Positions 22,512 to 34,765 of a stretch of 64,000 nt of DNA are shown piece by piece. Both the position numbers and the translations under genes were made by a program. This stretch comes from Ctenosaura bakeri. Taxonomy: Eukaryota > Chordata > Lepidosauria > Squamata > Iguanidae. The notes under the pieces are model-generated. The model was not told the origin of the DNA, searched no databases, and was given only the letters and a program-made list of their open reading frames with translations. The stretch's first letter is position 1, and every line of letters starts with the position of its first letter. The stretch is from positions 434,001 to 498,000 of the forward strand of contig CAOLHI010000020.1 in NCBI GenBank assembly GCA_948474755.1, read 5' to 3'.

Positions 22512-23682
22512 GTCCTGTACTTCATTTTTTTCCCAGAGAACAGAGACAGAGACTGCTTTGGTTAAGGCTGAATTATTAGACAAAGACGGTCCAAGCCAAG
22601 TGATTGCCTTAATATTGTGCTGCTGCAATCTTCTAAGTTTTTCCTTTAAATATCATAGTTAAAAGGGGCCTTCTTAGAAACATGGCCTAGGAGCCTCATA
22701 ATGCAGTCCTGGTCTTGGTATGCTACTGATACTGGTGTGGAAAATCTTATTAGATTGTATCTTTTTTTTATTTTTTGAAATCTATTTATTTTCCAAGCCA
22801 AAATAAATAAAATAAATAAAGTAAGATATACATAGTTAATTATTGTACCTTTCACTACAGTACGGATACAATTAATTCTTTCCAGATTGAGTTTAGTTTC
22901 CCTTAAACCTTACAGTAATAAAACTTAGATTTGTGAAATTTATTGAGAGAAAACTAATAAAGGATAGTTAATTAGATATGTAAGGTTACAAAAAGTCATT
23001 TGATTCACTTCAACCCCGGTTAAGAGAAAAACGTTCTGTACTTTCCACATCTATCCACATCTAACAATGACTGTCCAACAGTGGTTAATCAAATTATTAG
23101 AAACAAAAGATCAAGATTCACTAACTCACCAAATCAATGGAAAGTTGTTAGAAAAAAAATGGGAAGAATGGGCACCTGTACTGAATTTTCTCAGAAAGAT
23201 TGAATAATCCGATCATAGGCTGACTTTAGCATGTATTTATTTTTGACATAACTAATTTGACTGACATACACCAAGAAACTCAAAATATACTGAAAACATT
23301 TTAAATAACTCTTTAACCAAACAAAGTTAAGGGAAGCCAATGGTGTAGGAACGGGGGGGAGATGAGGGGGTGGCAATGTTTTGGGGGTGTCCTGGATTGT
23401 AGCCATGCCTGACATGCTCTGGCCATGCCTCCCACGCACTGAGGCCACACCCCCTCCTGCCCCCCCTCCACAAACTCCAAGTTCTGCCACTGAGGGAAGC
23501 CAAGTTTCTTAAATGTTGCAGCACCACCACATCCAGCAGTTTTCAAGCAGTCCATAAGGAAAAGTGTAGGAATCATTGCTGCAGGCAGTATGCAGCCCAC
23601 TATTAATAACAGTCATTCAGAAAGTACTTTAAATGTAGGGAATGCTTTAAAATACACATTGTCCGCTCCCCAACTTATCCTA
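22512..23682. other. No recognised feature
   Basis: Contains a G-rich/C-rich patch at about 23352-23472 and an AAATA-like run at 22800-22820. No family was recognised. Confidence 0.45.
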
Positions 23683-23915
23683 GGCCATTTCCGCACTACA
23701 CTCTTATATCGCGATTATCCCACTTTCAGCATCCTATGGAATCCTGGATTTGCAGTTTCGGGAGAGGCCCACCAGCCTCTCCCGAAACTGCAAACCCCAG
23801 GATTGCATAGGATGTTGAAAGTGGGATAATCGTGATATAAGAGTGTAGTGTAGGATTCCATAGGATGTTGAAAGTGGAATCATAGCGCTAGAATAGGCTA
23901 GTGCGGAAATGGGCC
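23683..23915. mobile_element. MITE-A copy 3, chimeric
   Basis: The left half (GGCCATTTCCGCACTACACT) and first right half (to ATAAGAGTGTAGTG at about 23852) form a tight foldback around GGGAGAGGCCCACCAGCCTC. A second right half (23853-23915, with ATCATAGCGCTAGAATAGGC and GTGCGGAAATGGGCC) is then attached. TAG at 23681-23683 and 23916-23918 fits a 3-bp duplication that shares one terminal base. Confidence 0.8.
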
Positions 23916-24119
23916 TAGTCATGGTGTTGCCACACTACAGACAAATAAACAAGGCACAGAAAACGACCAACCACCATATACAGAGGTTTGATTTGAAGCA
24001 CACTACACCAAAATTGAATATACTATCCCATAACATTCTACATTTCACAGATGAAAACTGAGACACATGTGGCTAAGCAACATCAGAGCGTAGTCAAGAC
24101 AGCAAAAGTTAATGAGAAA

Positions 24120-24400
24120 GAACAGACAAGCTAGGAGAGGCTGCAGCAGTTTGTCTTTTCCTCAGCCTGTTGGGAAGGACAAGATTCCGCCCCCTCCTCT
24201 CCCCCTGCTGAGTTAACTGAGTGCGAAACTACATGTTTATGTTGAACTCAGTTTGTAGCAAAGAAAGCAAGCTGAGGACAAAACAGGAAGTTGGAGGAGG
24301 AGAGAGAAAATAGGACATTTTAAAGACAACTGAAAAAGTGGGATTGCAGACAATGAATCAAGATTATCCCTGACAATTTGAGACAGTTGGAAGGCATACT
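24120..24400 (+). repeat. Unnamed interspersed repeat, copy 2
   Basis: The part at 24310-24395 resembles 5210-5290. Upstream, GGAGAGGCTGCAGCAGTTTG and CCCTGCTGAGTTAACTGAGT may belong to the same repeat. Family unknown. Confidence 0.35.
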
Positions 24401-24461
24401 ATCTATAAAACCAGGAGTAGGCATGTGCCCTCCAGCCTTTTTGTACTCCCACCAGGGATCA

Positions 24462-24462
24462 A

Positions 24463-24507
<45 letters not shown>
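24462..24507. repeat. (TC)n(TA)n microsatellite
   Basis: About 13 TC units followed by about nine TA units. Confidence 0.95.
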
Positions 24508-26365
24508 GGCTCCAAGATGCCCACAAATATACTTTAGGGTGTATCAGGGTATTTCCACCGTGTTTGGACTCCCAGGGCACCCTAGGTGTCAAAAACAATT
24601 TTTGCAATTTTTTTAAAAAAATTTTTGTCCCCAGATGTTCAGAATGTCCACTGGGGATGCATTTTCATCATATTTTGTGACCTCTCTTGGAAAATTTAGG
24701 CCCAGGAGAGGCCTTTTATGAAACAAGAAATGAACCAGAAATGACTTCAGCTCAATTCCTGTTGTTTAAAATCTCTCTCCTGAGCCTAAAGTTACCCAGG
24801 AAAGGCCCAAAATTTGGTGAAAATACCTCCATACCCCCACAGTGCATTTAGGGCCAAAAAGGGGGGTTATTTTATTCCCTTTTTTATATAGATTTATATA
24901 TTTTCCAGAAGCAGATATAGTGGAGAGGTGCAACCCTCCAGGTTCTTATGGGAGGTTAATGCACCCCCTAGCCTTCTGCAGCTGATCATTGCTGCACTAA
25001 ATAGTACAACCTCTCCCCTTTATTAGGACCATCTCTCATTCTACAAATAGCAACTCTGCATTTTTCTGCATCCACACTACACTTTTGTCATCTCCATGAA
25101 AAAAATATTATATTTGCATTCTGCTGCATTGCAGAGAAACCATGAAGCAGTCAAAACCAAAATAAGCAACAGGAAAAAAAAGACAAATATGATGAGGGGG
25201 TTTTTTTGGGGGGGGGAGTTAAGAAAAAAGAAATGAAAAATCTATTAACTCTTTCACAGATGGCACAAAAAGAAATTTTCCTTAACCCACAACTACCAAA
25301 CATAAAATACTCTTGCACAAAGGAACTAAAGCAACATTGGGTGTTTACTTCCCTAGCCAGTATGGAAAGAAAAGTCAAAAAGTTCTAAATGTAAAGTGTT
25401 AGACGCACTTTCATATTTACAGATATTGCTGGTTATCCAACTTCATCATACCAGAAGAAGCATTAAATGCCCCAAAGAAATTACTGGTAGAATTCAAACT
25501 ATTTGCAATCAATTAAAAAAAACACCTAGATCCTTCAGGGATCCCTGTGGGTCTGTGCATCTTCTACTTTGTTATCCTTCATGGCACCCAAACCTCAGTC
25601 AAGTATGAATCCCAAAGCAAAGATTATTGTATCTGGGTGCTACCTAACAAATCAGATCTGAGAGTGACAACCTTTCCCTTTGTTTGAATGAGTGGTTATT
25701 TCTGTTCCCCTTCGCAGGATCCCCTGAAAAACCACGAATATATTTGATATATTTGCCTGTATCCCTTTCATATCAAATTTAATTCACATCAGCATAATAG
25801 CGTAACTGCTATTTGCCCTTTCTACAACCATATATTATGACTTGCTATGATAGCACAGAGAGGTAGGACAGAGTAGGGCTTCTGAACAAATCAGTAGCAG
25901 CTGATGGTTTCTTAGTCAACAAAGCAGTAAATTTCTTCTGGGTTTTAGTCTGAATTTCAAAGCAGCTTTCCAAAATGCTGAACACATTTGGGGTAGACAA
26001 TAACTCAGTATGGATGGAAACCACTAGCTGCAACTACACCAAGTATGAATACACTGCCAAAATCCATGATGCTGAGTGATCTAAACTAATTCTGCCACCC
26101 AAAGAAGAAAAACAAACAAGCAGTCATATCCCCCTAGTTCACAACAGTTAACAAATGCTTGCTCTCAGTTGTTAGCCCTGCCTAGAGGATCCCCATTTAA
26201 TCAATGGAAACCTGGTAAGTTAACACTTATCAAAGTTCCACTGATTCAAAAGGTCTCCTCTGACTGGGACTAACAACTGGATTTAGGTCAATAGGACACA
26301 ATCTAACCGGAGTGTCTGGTATGTTAGACTTATAGAAATAAACAGGACTGAGCTGAAACCTGGGT
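24508..26365. other. No recognised feature
   Basis: 24520-24900 contains matched short blocks (AGGCCCAGGAGAGGCCTTTT, then CTCTCTCCTGAGCCTAAAGT) suggesting an old inverted repeat, but no boundary is clear. A G-run occurs at 25200-25216. Confidence 0.4.
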
Positions 26366-26369
26366 GCTA

Positions 26370-26462
26370 TTACTTACATTGTTTTAGGCTGTGTTATTGA
26401 TTGTAACCCACCTTCAGATCTAAAGACATAGGGTGGGCTAGAATATTTTGAAGAATAAATAA
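26370..26462 (+). mobile_element. LINE 3' tail fragment
   Basis: GATTGTAACCCACCTTCAGA and TAGGGTGGGCTAGAATATTT, followed by GAATAAATAAG, is the pattern of a LINE 3' UTR end. Too short to classify. Confidence 0.45.
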
Positions 26463-27477
26463 GTATAAATGAAACTAGAATTTGCTGACCTTTTCAAAGG
26501 CAAAGAAACAGAGGACCAAGGGGGTTTTTTTGTTTTTGTTTTCTTCTGGCATGGGTAAAGGCTGGAGATTATAGATGTTTGGGGTAAAGCTGAAGTCTGA
26601 GCCGGATCATATCTCTTTAGACAAGTTCTGGTGCTTCCCAGGGTGATGAGAGCTTCTGGAAGGTGACCAGAACTGAAGCTGGGCTCCACAGGAAGCCTCA
26701 TTAAGTGTTCAGGTTTTAAAAGACAGGACAACCCCTCTCCTCATGTCTTTTGAGGCCTTGTTTCTGGTGAAAACACCAGAGAGGTGAAAGGGAGGGAGGT
26801 TGAGTCCTTTAATCCTATGTTTAACTCATAATTTTGCAGGGGGTTATCCACTCAATGTCCTTTGGGGGAGGGATTAGTACATGGAATCAATATCATGATT
26901 CCAATTTCCTTCCTTTGAGTTACATAGCTTGATGCAGAAAGCCCTATCCACAATCCAAAACAGCCATTTTACTCATGGAAGTAGCTTCCCCTCACACAGA
27001 CCTTCTGACTGAGGACTACAACTCTCAACATCCTCAGTCAGCATAGGCAATTTGAAGAATGCTGGGAGTTCTACTCAAGTCACATCTGGAGGAACAGATT
27101 ATTCCCCTCACTGTGCTAACCCAAATCCCCATCTCTCCTGTAGACACATGCACAACCTAAAATCCTGCTCCAGAGGGCTAGGAAACTCTAGAGCAGGTTT
27201 TCAGTGACAGAGTTTTAGGCAGAGGAGTAGAAAACCAGAAGCATCACAATAGAGTAGTCCTTTAGTTTGGGTTAGGATTGAAGAAAGTTTAGAGCTCAAG
27301 TTGTGTGGTTTCTTTTCACTGCTTCAGTATTTAATCTCCTCATGCTCCTTGTTTCTCCCTTGTCTTTTTTTTCTTTCTCTCCAGAATTAACCTTCATTTC
27401 TCCAAATCTTTTCTTCCTGCAGGGTGTGCTTCTTAAATCCTTGCTCTTTTTATTTCTTTTTATTCCTCTGTGTGTGT
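26463..27477. other. Mostly unrecognised; foldback scrap near 27010-27085
   Basis: At 27010-27085 the paired blocks GACTACAACTCTCAACATCC and GAATGCTGGGAGTTCTACTC are a common reptile foldback motif. The rest is unrecognised. Confidence 0.35.
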
Positions 27478-27603
27478 CATCTGTCAGATTATTGTCTGAA
27501 TCCTACAGTAGCCTCACTGAATCAATGGGATTTACCCATGTGTTGACTCAGCAGTTGATTCAGTGGGCCTACTCTAAGTAGAACTAACTAGGAGGATTTA
27601 GAC
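27478..27603. repeat. Foldback repeat of the 'CAATGGGATTTAC' type
   Basis: TCACTGAATCAATGGGATTT and GTTGATTCAGTGGGCCTACT form opposite arms. Related scraps occur at about 30865-30955, 39850-39990, 40287-40490 and 54985-55060. Confidence 0.4.
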
Positions 27604-27728
27604 TTATATATTTAATCCCATTATCACCAAATTTTCCCTACAGTTAGAAATAAAAAAATTATACGTAATATTTAATTTCTAATTAAGTTCTTCCTGTTCT
27701 TCCTTTGTCCTTCAGGTGTACAGGTATA

Positions 27729-27764
27729 AGAGAGAGAGAGAGAGATTGAGAGAGGGAGATTATC
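27729..27764. repeat. (AG)n purine run
   Basis: Imperfect AG repeats followed by GAGAGAGGGAG. Confidence 0.8.
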
Positions 27765-28114
27765 TTCTGCTTCTTCCAGGCCTTACTTAAAAGTTTCATC
27801 TTTTTCCTTCCTGGGTATTTACACCATTGTTTATAGTATCTAATTAGTGTGCCTATATGTAGAGATATATTATTAGTCAATAATCAGCAACATTGCTGAC
27901 TAAAAGCAGCACTCCTCTGAGAGTGGTTGGGAATGTCTCTTGTTAAAGTATGAAAATATTTGCCTTTTTGGTTTGGTCCTATTATTCCCTATTGCTGCAT
28001 TCATACCATCTTTTTTCTTCTCTATTTCCTCTTTCTGCATCCCGGATTAGTCAGATGCATGACTTCAGCCAATCACCATATAACGGATATGATGATCAAA
28101 CGTAACCAAACAGA

Positions 28115-28569
28115 GGCCTTTTCCGCATTTTATTTTTGAAATGGGCTGGTGCATCCTCCCACAAGGACATTCACATTTGGGAGCGAGCTGGGTTCGGACT
28201 ACTTACTGTTTGTCCGGACTTCAGCCCACTCCGGAACGCCCAGAACTGCTGGTCGCCCGTGCTATTGAAAGACTGATTAAAAGAGGACTTTCAATATTGC
28301 GGTGCGCTCCAGCCCGTCGCTCTGTAAAGTATAGATCTACAGGCACGCTCCGGTGTGGAGTCTGCAGATCTTCTGGGGGTGGGCTTCCGGCTGGAGAGCT
28401 TCTCCGATTGGTGGAGAGCCTTTGCCAACCAGAAGCCTCCATTTTCGTCGCCAGAGAGTGTGTAAAGCAGGCACACACAGCTCTGGACTGTCGTGGATCA
28501 TCAGGAAAAGCGTGCCAGTCCAGTAAGTAATGGACTGCCCCATTTCCCCTCCAAAGTGCGGAAAAGCCC
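28115..28569. mobile_element. MITE-C copy 1
   Basis: 455 bp with ends GGCCTTTTCCGCATTTT and AAAGTGCGGAAAAGCCC (inverted). AGA is duplicated at 28112-28114 and 28570-28572. The inside is CpG-rich and shares GGGTTCGGACTACTTACTG with the family members at 47859-48228 and 52973-53473 (GGTTCAGACTATTTACC). It has no transposase, and the small frames inside are not conserved between copies. Confidence 0.8.
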
Positions 28570-31500
28570 AGATTTAACTATGTGGTGGTATCACTGATGA
28601 TAAAAATCAACTGAGGGAGCAGTTGAGAATGTTTGTTTTTGCAAAGAATCACAAATCCTGTTAGAAAATGTGACTATACTTTGACATTGCAGAAAATGAT
28701 ATTACAAATAGTAATTTCAGCTCAGCCCTCATGTTCATTACTATCATTTTGTTAATACTCCATGTAACAAATGATTATATACTGTACCAGTTAACTGCTG
28801 CAGAGTGCGCTGCATCAGGCATTTCTGTGCCCCAAAAGTACTTTTTGAGTTTGTTCCTACAAAAATAGCAAACAAAAGAGAAGCATTACCTATTTAATGG
28901 TTGACATATCCTTTAGGACCTAAAGTATAGGCACAGGGAATTCTCGTTTCTTATCCATTCCCCAGAAATTCTCAAATATGACAGACAGTGGCTTTGAAAC
29001 AACTTCCACAAAGCTGCTTCAGCACAGAGGGATGTAAATCAATCCAGCCCTAGAGACTCAAATTCATTTAAAGGAATTAGTAGTTCTGTGATCATTATTT
29101 CACCTATCCTGGCCCAAAACTTCTTATTTCTTATCATTTGTTCTACATTTTCAAGGTCAGACATAATTCCCCTGATGGGAAAAGGCTGAAACAAAATAGC
29201 AACTGAATAGTTATACTTTCTCTTTGTCACCTGACATTACTTCATCATCCCTACCAAGCAGTGGCTATACCCAGATTTTGGGGGAGTTATCTTTCCGAAC
29301 TACAGTTCCCAGAATTTCCTTGGTAACCATACCGGCTAGGAATTTAGCGAAATTGTAGTCTAGAGCATAACTTTTCCAACCCTTTTTCATTGTTCATCTT
29401 TCTCTGATAATAGCCAAAGTCCTTTTTGTTGTTTCTAATGATGCCTCAAAAACCCCAGTTCATTCTGGGCCTTATTCTTCCTGACATGGCTTTACAGGTT
29501 TGGCATATAGTCCATTGGACTCATTCCTGGTCATATATTCCTCTTTCTGTCTCCCATACAACTCTGTTTTGAATCTAAGCTTATCATAAAGCAGCCATGG
29601 TGCATCTTCGGGCATCTCCATTCTTCTTTCCGATTGGAACAGTCTGTGATTCTGCAGAACTGGTCAAGTGGTCAAGTTTGAGTACAGAACTGATCAAGTG
29701 TGAGGAACATATGAGGGGCTGGATGAACTGCCCCAAATCCCCTTTAAATCAGAAGTGGCCAGAAGACCATATCTGAGTTTGAAAATGCTAAATAGTGCAG
29801 TGGTCTCCTGCAGCCTATTTAAAAGGTGCATTGCCACTCCTGGAAGCTACTAGGAGAGACAATTCATCTTTATTTTGCTAGACAAGGGGTGGTCCAGGCA
29901 ACCTGCAATGTTTGAGGGCTACAAAACAGCCTTCAGGAAGCCATATGTGACCCCCACACTTTGCCCACCCCATTTCATATCCCCCCTCTCACTTGAGCTC
30001 ATTCCTCCTTTGGAAATTTTTTTGCTAGAGGATTCTACCCAACTTTTCCCTGAGTATTTTGCAATCATTTTTCCTAAAACTCAGATTGAATCTATGAGTA
30101 TGCTTGGTATTCACATGTACAGTTTTCACCATAATCCAAGAGTACATTGCCTTCCAGACTTTTACTACAGTTACAGATTTTCTTCCCTGTCACATATATA
30201 ATTCTATCCTCAAATTTCTGCTTGAATTAAAGGAGGGTATGAAAATAGAGATTAGAAACCTTCATGCAACAGGTTAGATAAATTTCTGCATAAACTTATT
30301 AAGCAGTAGGCTTAAAATTCCAAGATGGTTTAGTTCGAGGAAAAGAAAACATGAGTTTAGCAAGTTGTTTACAAAAAATATTTAGAAGATTCTAATCCAT
30401 CCTGCAATATATTATGTCAAACATTTCATTCTCAGTGTTAACAGCAAAACTGTCCTCCACTCTTCTAATCTAGGCTGTTTTTTCTTCAGATCCTATTTGG
30501 CTACTATACTGCATAAACATTTGTGTCTTCCAGTTTGTCTGGTGTTGCAACACACTGCCTGTTTCTGATCAGGCAATTCTTGGTGGGGTAGTATGGGGAA
30601 CTCAATTAAGAATTGCTAGAAATTAAGCAATGGACCCACATTTTAGAGATAATGGGCAGAGAGCAATTTTGTGCATCATTCTTCCCCAGCATGATGCTGT
30701 CCGGTAGTGTTGGGTTATGTCTCCCAGTGGCCATGTTGGTTGGGGATGGTGGGAGTTATAGTCCAAAACATTTAGAGAGCATCTAGTTTGGAAGGGCTGC
30801 TGTGGATTATGACTTGGATGTACATTCCACATTATGTAATGGAAGAATGTTTTCAATCACAGCCTTGGGCTATACATGTACCTAGGAATAAGCCCCATTG
30901 GATATAGATGGATTTATTCGGAGTAAACACACACAGGCTTACATTGTCTGGCTATAATCCCCCATGCTTGTAGCCTACTACACGCTTATTTGAATTTAAA
31001 GAAATTTAAATATTGATGTGGGATTTCTAAAAAAGAAGAACTGGAAAATGTCCTGAAAAAAATAACAGTGCCCTACGTATAATGTTATTTGATTTAACAC
31101 TTTTAAGTGTTATGTTCGAACACACTCAAAGCTTCTTGTGGAAATGATTTTATTGGAACATTTGTAATAATGTAAATAGAATACCATATACTTCTGTTAT
31201 ATGTAACAAAAAAAAAAAGGACTACATCTGAAAGGACAGGATGCATATCAAAAGAGAACTACAGCTAAACACCAATTGTTTAGCTTTCTTTGGCTAAGAA
31301 AGCTGTAAATACCTTCAGCTTCATTCATTCACTCTCTGCACTCCTTATCAGTTCCATTTCAAGTGGAGAAAAAAATGACTCAGTAAATACCTAGTTGAAC
31401 ATTTCACTAAAGGAGGTATGTGAATTTCTGGGCACAGGAAACTTACCACATTTTGTCTTGACTGGACTGTGAGAATCTAGAGATTTTGTAAAATTGAAAC

Positions 31501-33297
31501 AAACTTATGTGTTCATTTGTTAGCCTATTTCATCTGAAAACTAGAGACTGTCAATTACTGTCTCCTCAAAAGAATAACTAGAACTTAGCATCCTTTACTG
31601 ACCACATCTTATATGACTGATGGCAGTACAATAACCAAGACAACTATGAGAGGGGAGAGAAAGATGGCCTGAAAATTGTTCATGGGAAACTACAGCTTCA
31701 GAAAAATTTCCAGAAATGGACTTACTTGATTTAAGCAGTCTAACTATCATTAGAATTGAAGCCTAGCTGTTAAGCTGATCCTTTCCAGCTTGAAAATCAA
31801 ACCTGAACATCCTAACTTCATCTTGTTTTGTGGTGTACCCAGCAGACCTTTATCATGAGCAAAACCCTGCTTTATGAAGGGAGAAAAATGCCTGAGATCA
31901 GATCATGGCACAGCCTCCCCGATTTCATGAAATTGTCTGGTTATTCTATTGAGAGTTTGGTAGTTTTAAATAACTACATAAACATGCACATGAGCAGTGG
32001 GAACACCCCTCTTCCCCTCACTGCTTATGTTTGTTGGCAGAAGTTTCCCTAGAATTACTGGGTGGCTGTGTATCAGTTTAAGCCTTGTTTCCCAGATGGA
32101 TTTTTTGTTCTTCTCTTGGCAGCTTCTAGGACAAGGTGCTGTGCTGTGTATTATCATGATGAGACTTTGCTGTTGAACTTGTTAGCATCAACAAAGATTA
32201 TACAGTATAGTGCAGAGGCCTCCCGTGTTCCCAAGTAAACAATTCTTCCCCAGAGGGATGAAAGCCAAAAAGTTATTTTGGCGTCCAGATCATAGCCTTT
32301 TGAAAATATACAAATGGTACTTTTCCATTTGCTAGGAAATTACCACCACAATATAGCAAATGCATCTTTGCACTGTGTTCTGTATCTAAAATGCAACAAA
32401 CATTCAGCACAATAAAATCCTGTTTCTAGGGGATCAAGGAAATATATAATTCTTATCCCTGTAAAGGATTTCTGGTTTGGGAAGTTACAGCGCATCCTAC
32501 CAGTGAAAGTTTAAGTACACCTATAGGACCAAAGCACTTAATGTTGCCCTTTATGGAGTGATTCATTAAGAGTGATGTGACTGAAATTGATTGATTTTCC
32601 TGATGAGGAAGAAAATTTAAAAGCAAACAATGTTGAAAGCTCTCATTCTGGACAATCTCATTATCAACCTTTTTGAATATCTCTATTGCTGCTGTGCAGA
32701 GATAAAGCAACTTTCTCAAACTTTTCCCATCTGCCAGAATTGTCAGACTACAACTCCCATCATCCCAGCCAGCATAGTCAACCATACGAAACTTTTGGTG
32801 GACTGCATCAAAAGGCTGCTTGGGAGGGCTCTTTTCTGTTTTGCAGGAAAGCCAATTGCTTTTTATGAAATTAAGATAAATTTTTCCCTCCAATGAATCT
32901 GTCATCAAAATGGACTGCAGTACATATACAAAAATTACTAATCTAAACATTATATGACCCAGAAAATTGCTGCTGAAAATAGCACCCCTCCACGTCACAT
33001 TCTCTCGTTCTTTGCTTGTAATACAGAAGAAGGCTTACTCTATGACAAAATAACAAGAATGGTACCAGCAATGCTCCCCATCATTTCCCTCTAGAAGCCT
33101 TAATGGAGAGTAAGACAGAAACTCAACCTTGATGCCAATCTGAAGAGGCTCCCAAGCTGAGCCTGGTCACTGGGTGTTTTTTGATTGTATTGTTTATGGT
33201 GAGCTATGGCAAATGAAATGAAATGAAATCAAATGTTGTAAGTTTCTTTAACTTTCAGATGTACACATTGTTTGTGTACTAGCTAATACCAAAGAAA
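28570..33297. other. Long stretch with only scattered repeat scraps
   Basis: 4.7 kb without a recognisable gene. Scraps of foldback repeats are seen at 29285-29360, 30655-30795 (GGGAGTTATAGTCCAAAACA), 30865-30955 and 32735-32795 (GACTACAACTCCCATCATCC). An AAATG run lies at 33212-33232. The longest frame (32453-32998 minus, 181 codons) overlaps one scrap and shows no domain. Confidence 0.45.
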
Positions 33298-33305
33298 CTT
33301 TAAAA

Positions 33306-33934
33306 CAGTGGTTCTCAACCTTCCTAATGCTGCGACCCTTTAATACAGTTCTTCATGTTGTGGTGACCCCCAACCATAAAATTATTTTAGTTGCTACTTC
33401 ATAACTGTAATTTTGCTACAAGAAGCCGCCCTCCCCTTACCAAGCGTTTGCTCCGCGGGGGAGGCAAAAGGTGCCGAGGCTGGGTATCGCCTCCAACGCC
33501 CTCAGGGGAGTTGAAGCGCACGACGGCGGCAGCAGCTGAAGTAATCCCCGCGGCACTTGCAGGAGAAGCCCAGCCCTGCTCGCCGTCGTTCCCACGCTGG
33601 TACCTCCTCGGGAGAGGCACATATTTCCCTCAGGATGCTCCTGCTGTGGCGACACTGCTGAGCCCCCCGTCTTCCCTGGGTGGTGGTGCACAAGCGCGAG
33701 CCACGCGCTCGCATCCTCCTGCCCCCTTTGGTGGGAGCGCGTGTGGCCGCACACGCTCCCGCCAAAGGGGGCAGGAGGACGCGAGCGCATGGCTCGCACT
33801 TGCGCACCACCACCGAGGAGGGAATGGAGCCTAAGACCATCGGAAATATGTGTTTTCCGATGGTCTTAGGCGACCCCTGTGAAAGGGTCGTTCGACCCCC
33901 AAAGGGGTTGCGACCCACAGGTTGAGAACCACTG
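33306..33934. mobile_element. SPIN-like hAT element, non-autonomous, copy 1
   Basis: 629 bp with termini CAGTGGTTCTCAACC and GGTTGAGAACCACTG and a perfect 8-bp duplication CTTTAAAA at 33298-33305 and 33935-33942. The left arm (33306-33418, TTTAATACAGTTCTTCATGT, CCCCAACCATAAAATTATTT) and the 105-bp right arm (33830-33934, GTGAAAGGGTCGTTCGACCC) match the SPIN family as I recall it. Between them lies ~410 bp of GC-rich unrelated sequence with a 136-bp palindrome. A perfect hairpin, CTAAGACCATCGGAAA paired with TTTTCCGATGGTCTTAG, sits at 33831-33870. There is no transposase. Confidence 0.88.
33679..33814. repeat. Long GC-rich palindrome inside SPIN copy 1
   Basis: Two ~66-bp arms, GGTGGTGGTGCACAAGCGCG outward to TTGGTGGGAGCGCGTGTGG and its inverted partner CCGCACACGCTCCCGCCAAA to GCGCACCACCACC, meet with almost no loop at about 33747. 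A few mismatches only. It could be a small foldback that inserted in, or was captured by, the SPIN element. Confidence 0.85.
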
Positions 33935-34104
33935 CTTTAAAACATGTTTCTTCTTAAATTTCTAGGTTGATGTCAGTCATGTTCAGGCATTACATTATAT
34001 ACCTTAAAAAAGGAAGAAGGACAGTGCATTAATCCTGCTGGTGGAAATAGGAAGCTCAGTTTATGTTTTTGAAAGTAATTAATATCCCTATCTACAAAAC
34101 ACAT

Positions 34105-34315
34105 TTCAGGATTGATAGAGAACAGTGGTCCAATGGTTGCAATACTGGAATAAGATTTGAGCCCTGGGTTCAGATTCTCACTCAGTCTTGGAATTTAATT
34201 CGTGTTCCTCTCGGTCTAATGCATCCCACAGAGCTGTTGTGAAAATAAAAGGAGGGACAAACTAAATGTGTCACTTTGAGAACAAGATGGAGGACAAGAT
34301 AGAAATGTAACAAAC
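34105..34315 (+). repeat. tRNA-derived SINE with LINE-like tail
   Basis: A-box-like AGTGGTCCAATGGTTGCAAT (34124-34143) and B-box-like GGGTTCAGATTCTC (about 34168-34181). Then a tail, AGAGCTGTTGTGAAAATAAA to GAACAAGATGGAGGACAAGA, of the type shared with reptile LINE 3' ends. The same tail type recurs at 44115-44260 without a head. Confidence 0.6.
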
Positions 34316-34621
34316 ACAGTGGCCCATTTGTTCTGTTTATGTGAGATATTTTACTTGCTCTAAGCTTCTGAAGGAAGAGAGCTGTAATTCCTTTCTTAAA
34401 AACAGCCCAAAGAATCAGATGTCCCATAATACATGCTTTCCTTAATAAGAAATGTGAACATTTGGGGAAAATATCTGCCTGCCTGCCTCCCTTTTTGAGT
34501 TCTTATAAAAAATATATTGCAGTTTTTCTCAACACCTTGTGCTAACATCAGGAACTCTCCTCAACAGATTTCAACACATTTCAGTGATCACAAATATAGC
34601 ATTTATAACAGTGAAGTGAGC

Positions 34622-34765
34622 ATGTGACTTCAAGTCACTTGTCAATTTATATTGACCCCATGAATTTCATAGGGTTTTCTTGGACAATGAATCTTCAGAA
34701 ATGGTGTGCCATTGCCTTCTCCTGAAATATAGACTGTGGCACCTGGTATTCCCTAGTTATCTCCT
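34622..34765 (-). repeat. 5S-headed SINE, partial
   Basis: CTTCAAGTCACTTGTCAATT, CATGAATTTCATAGGGTTTT, CTCCTGAAATATAGACTGTG and GCACCTGGTATTCCCTAGTT follow the 1084-1308 copy. The 5S promoter core is missing. Confidence 0.65.

Noticed and set aside
32453..32998. 181-codon minus frame
   Set aside because: It overlaps a foldback-repeat scrap and has no family resemblance.
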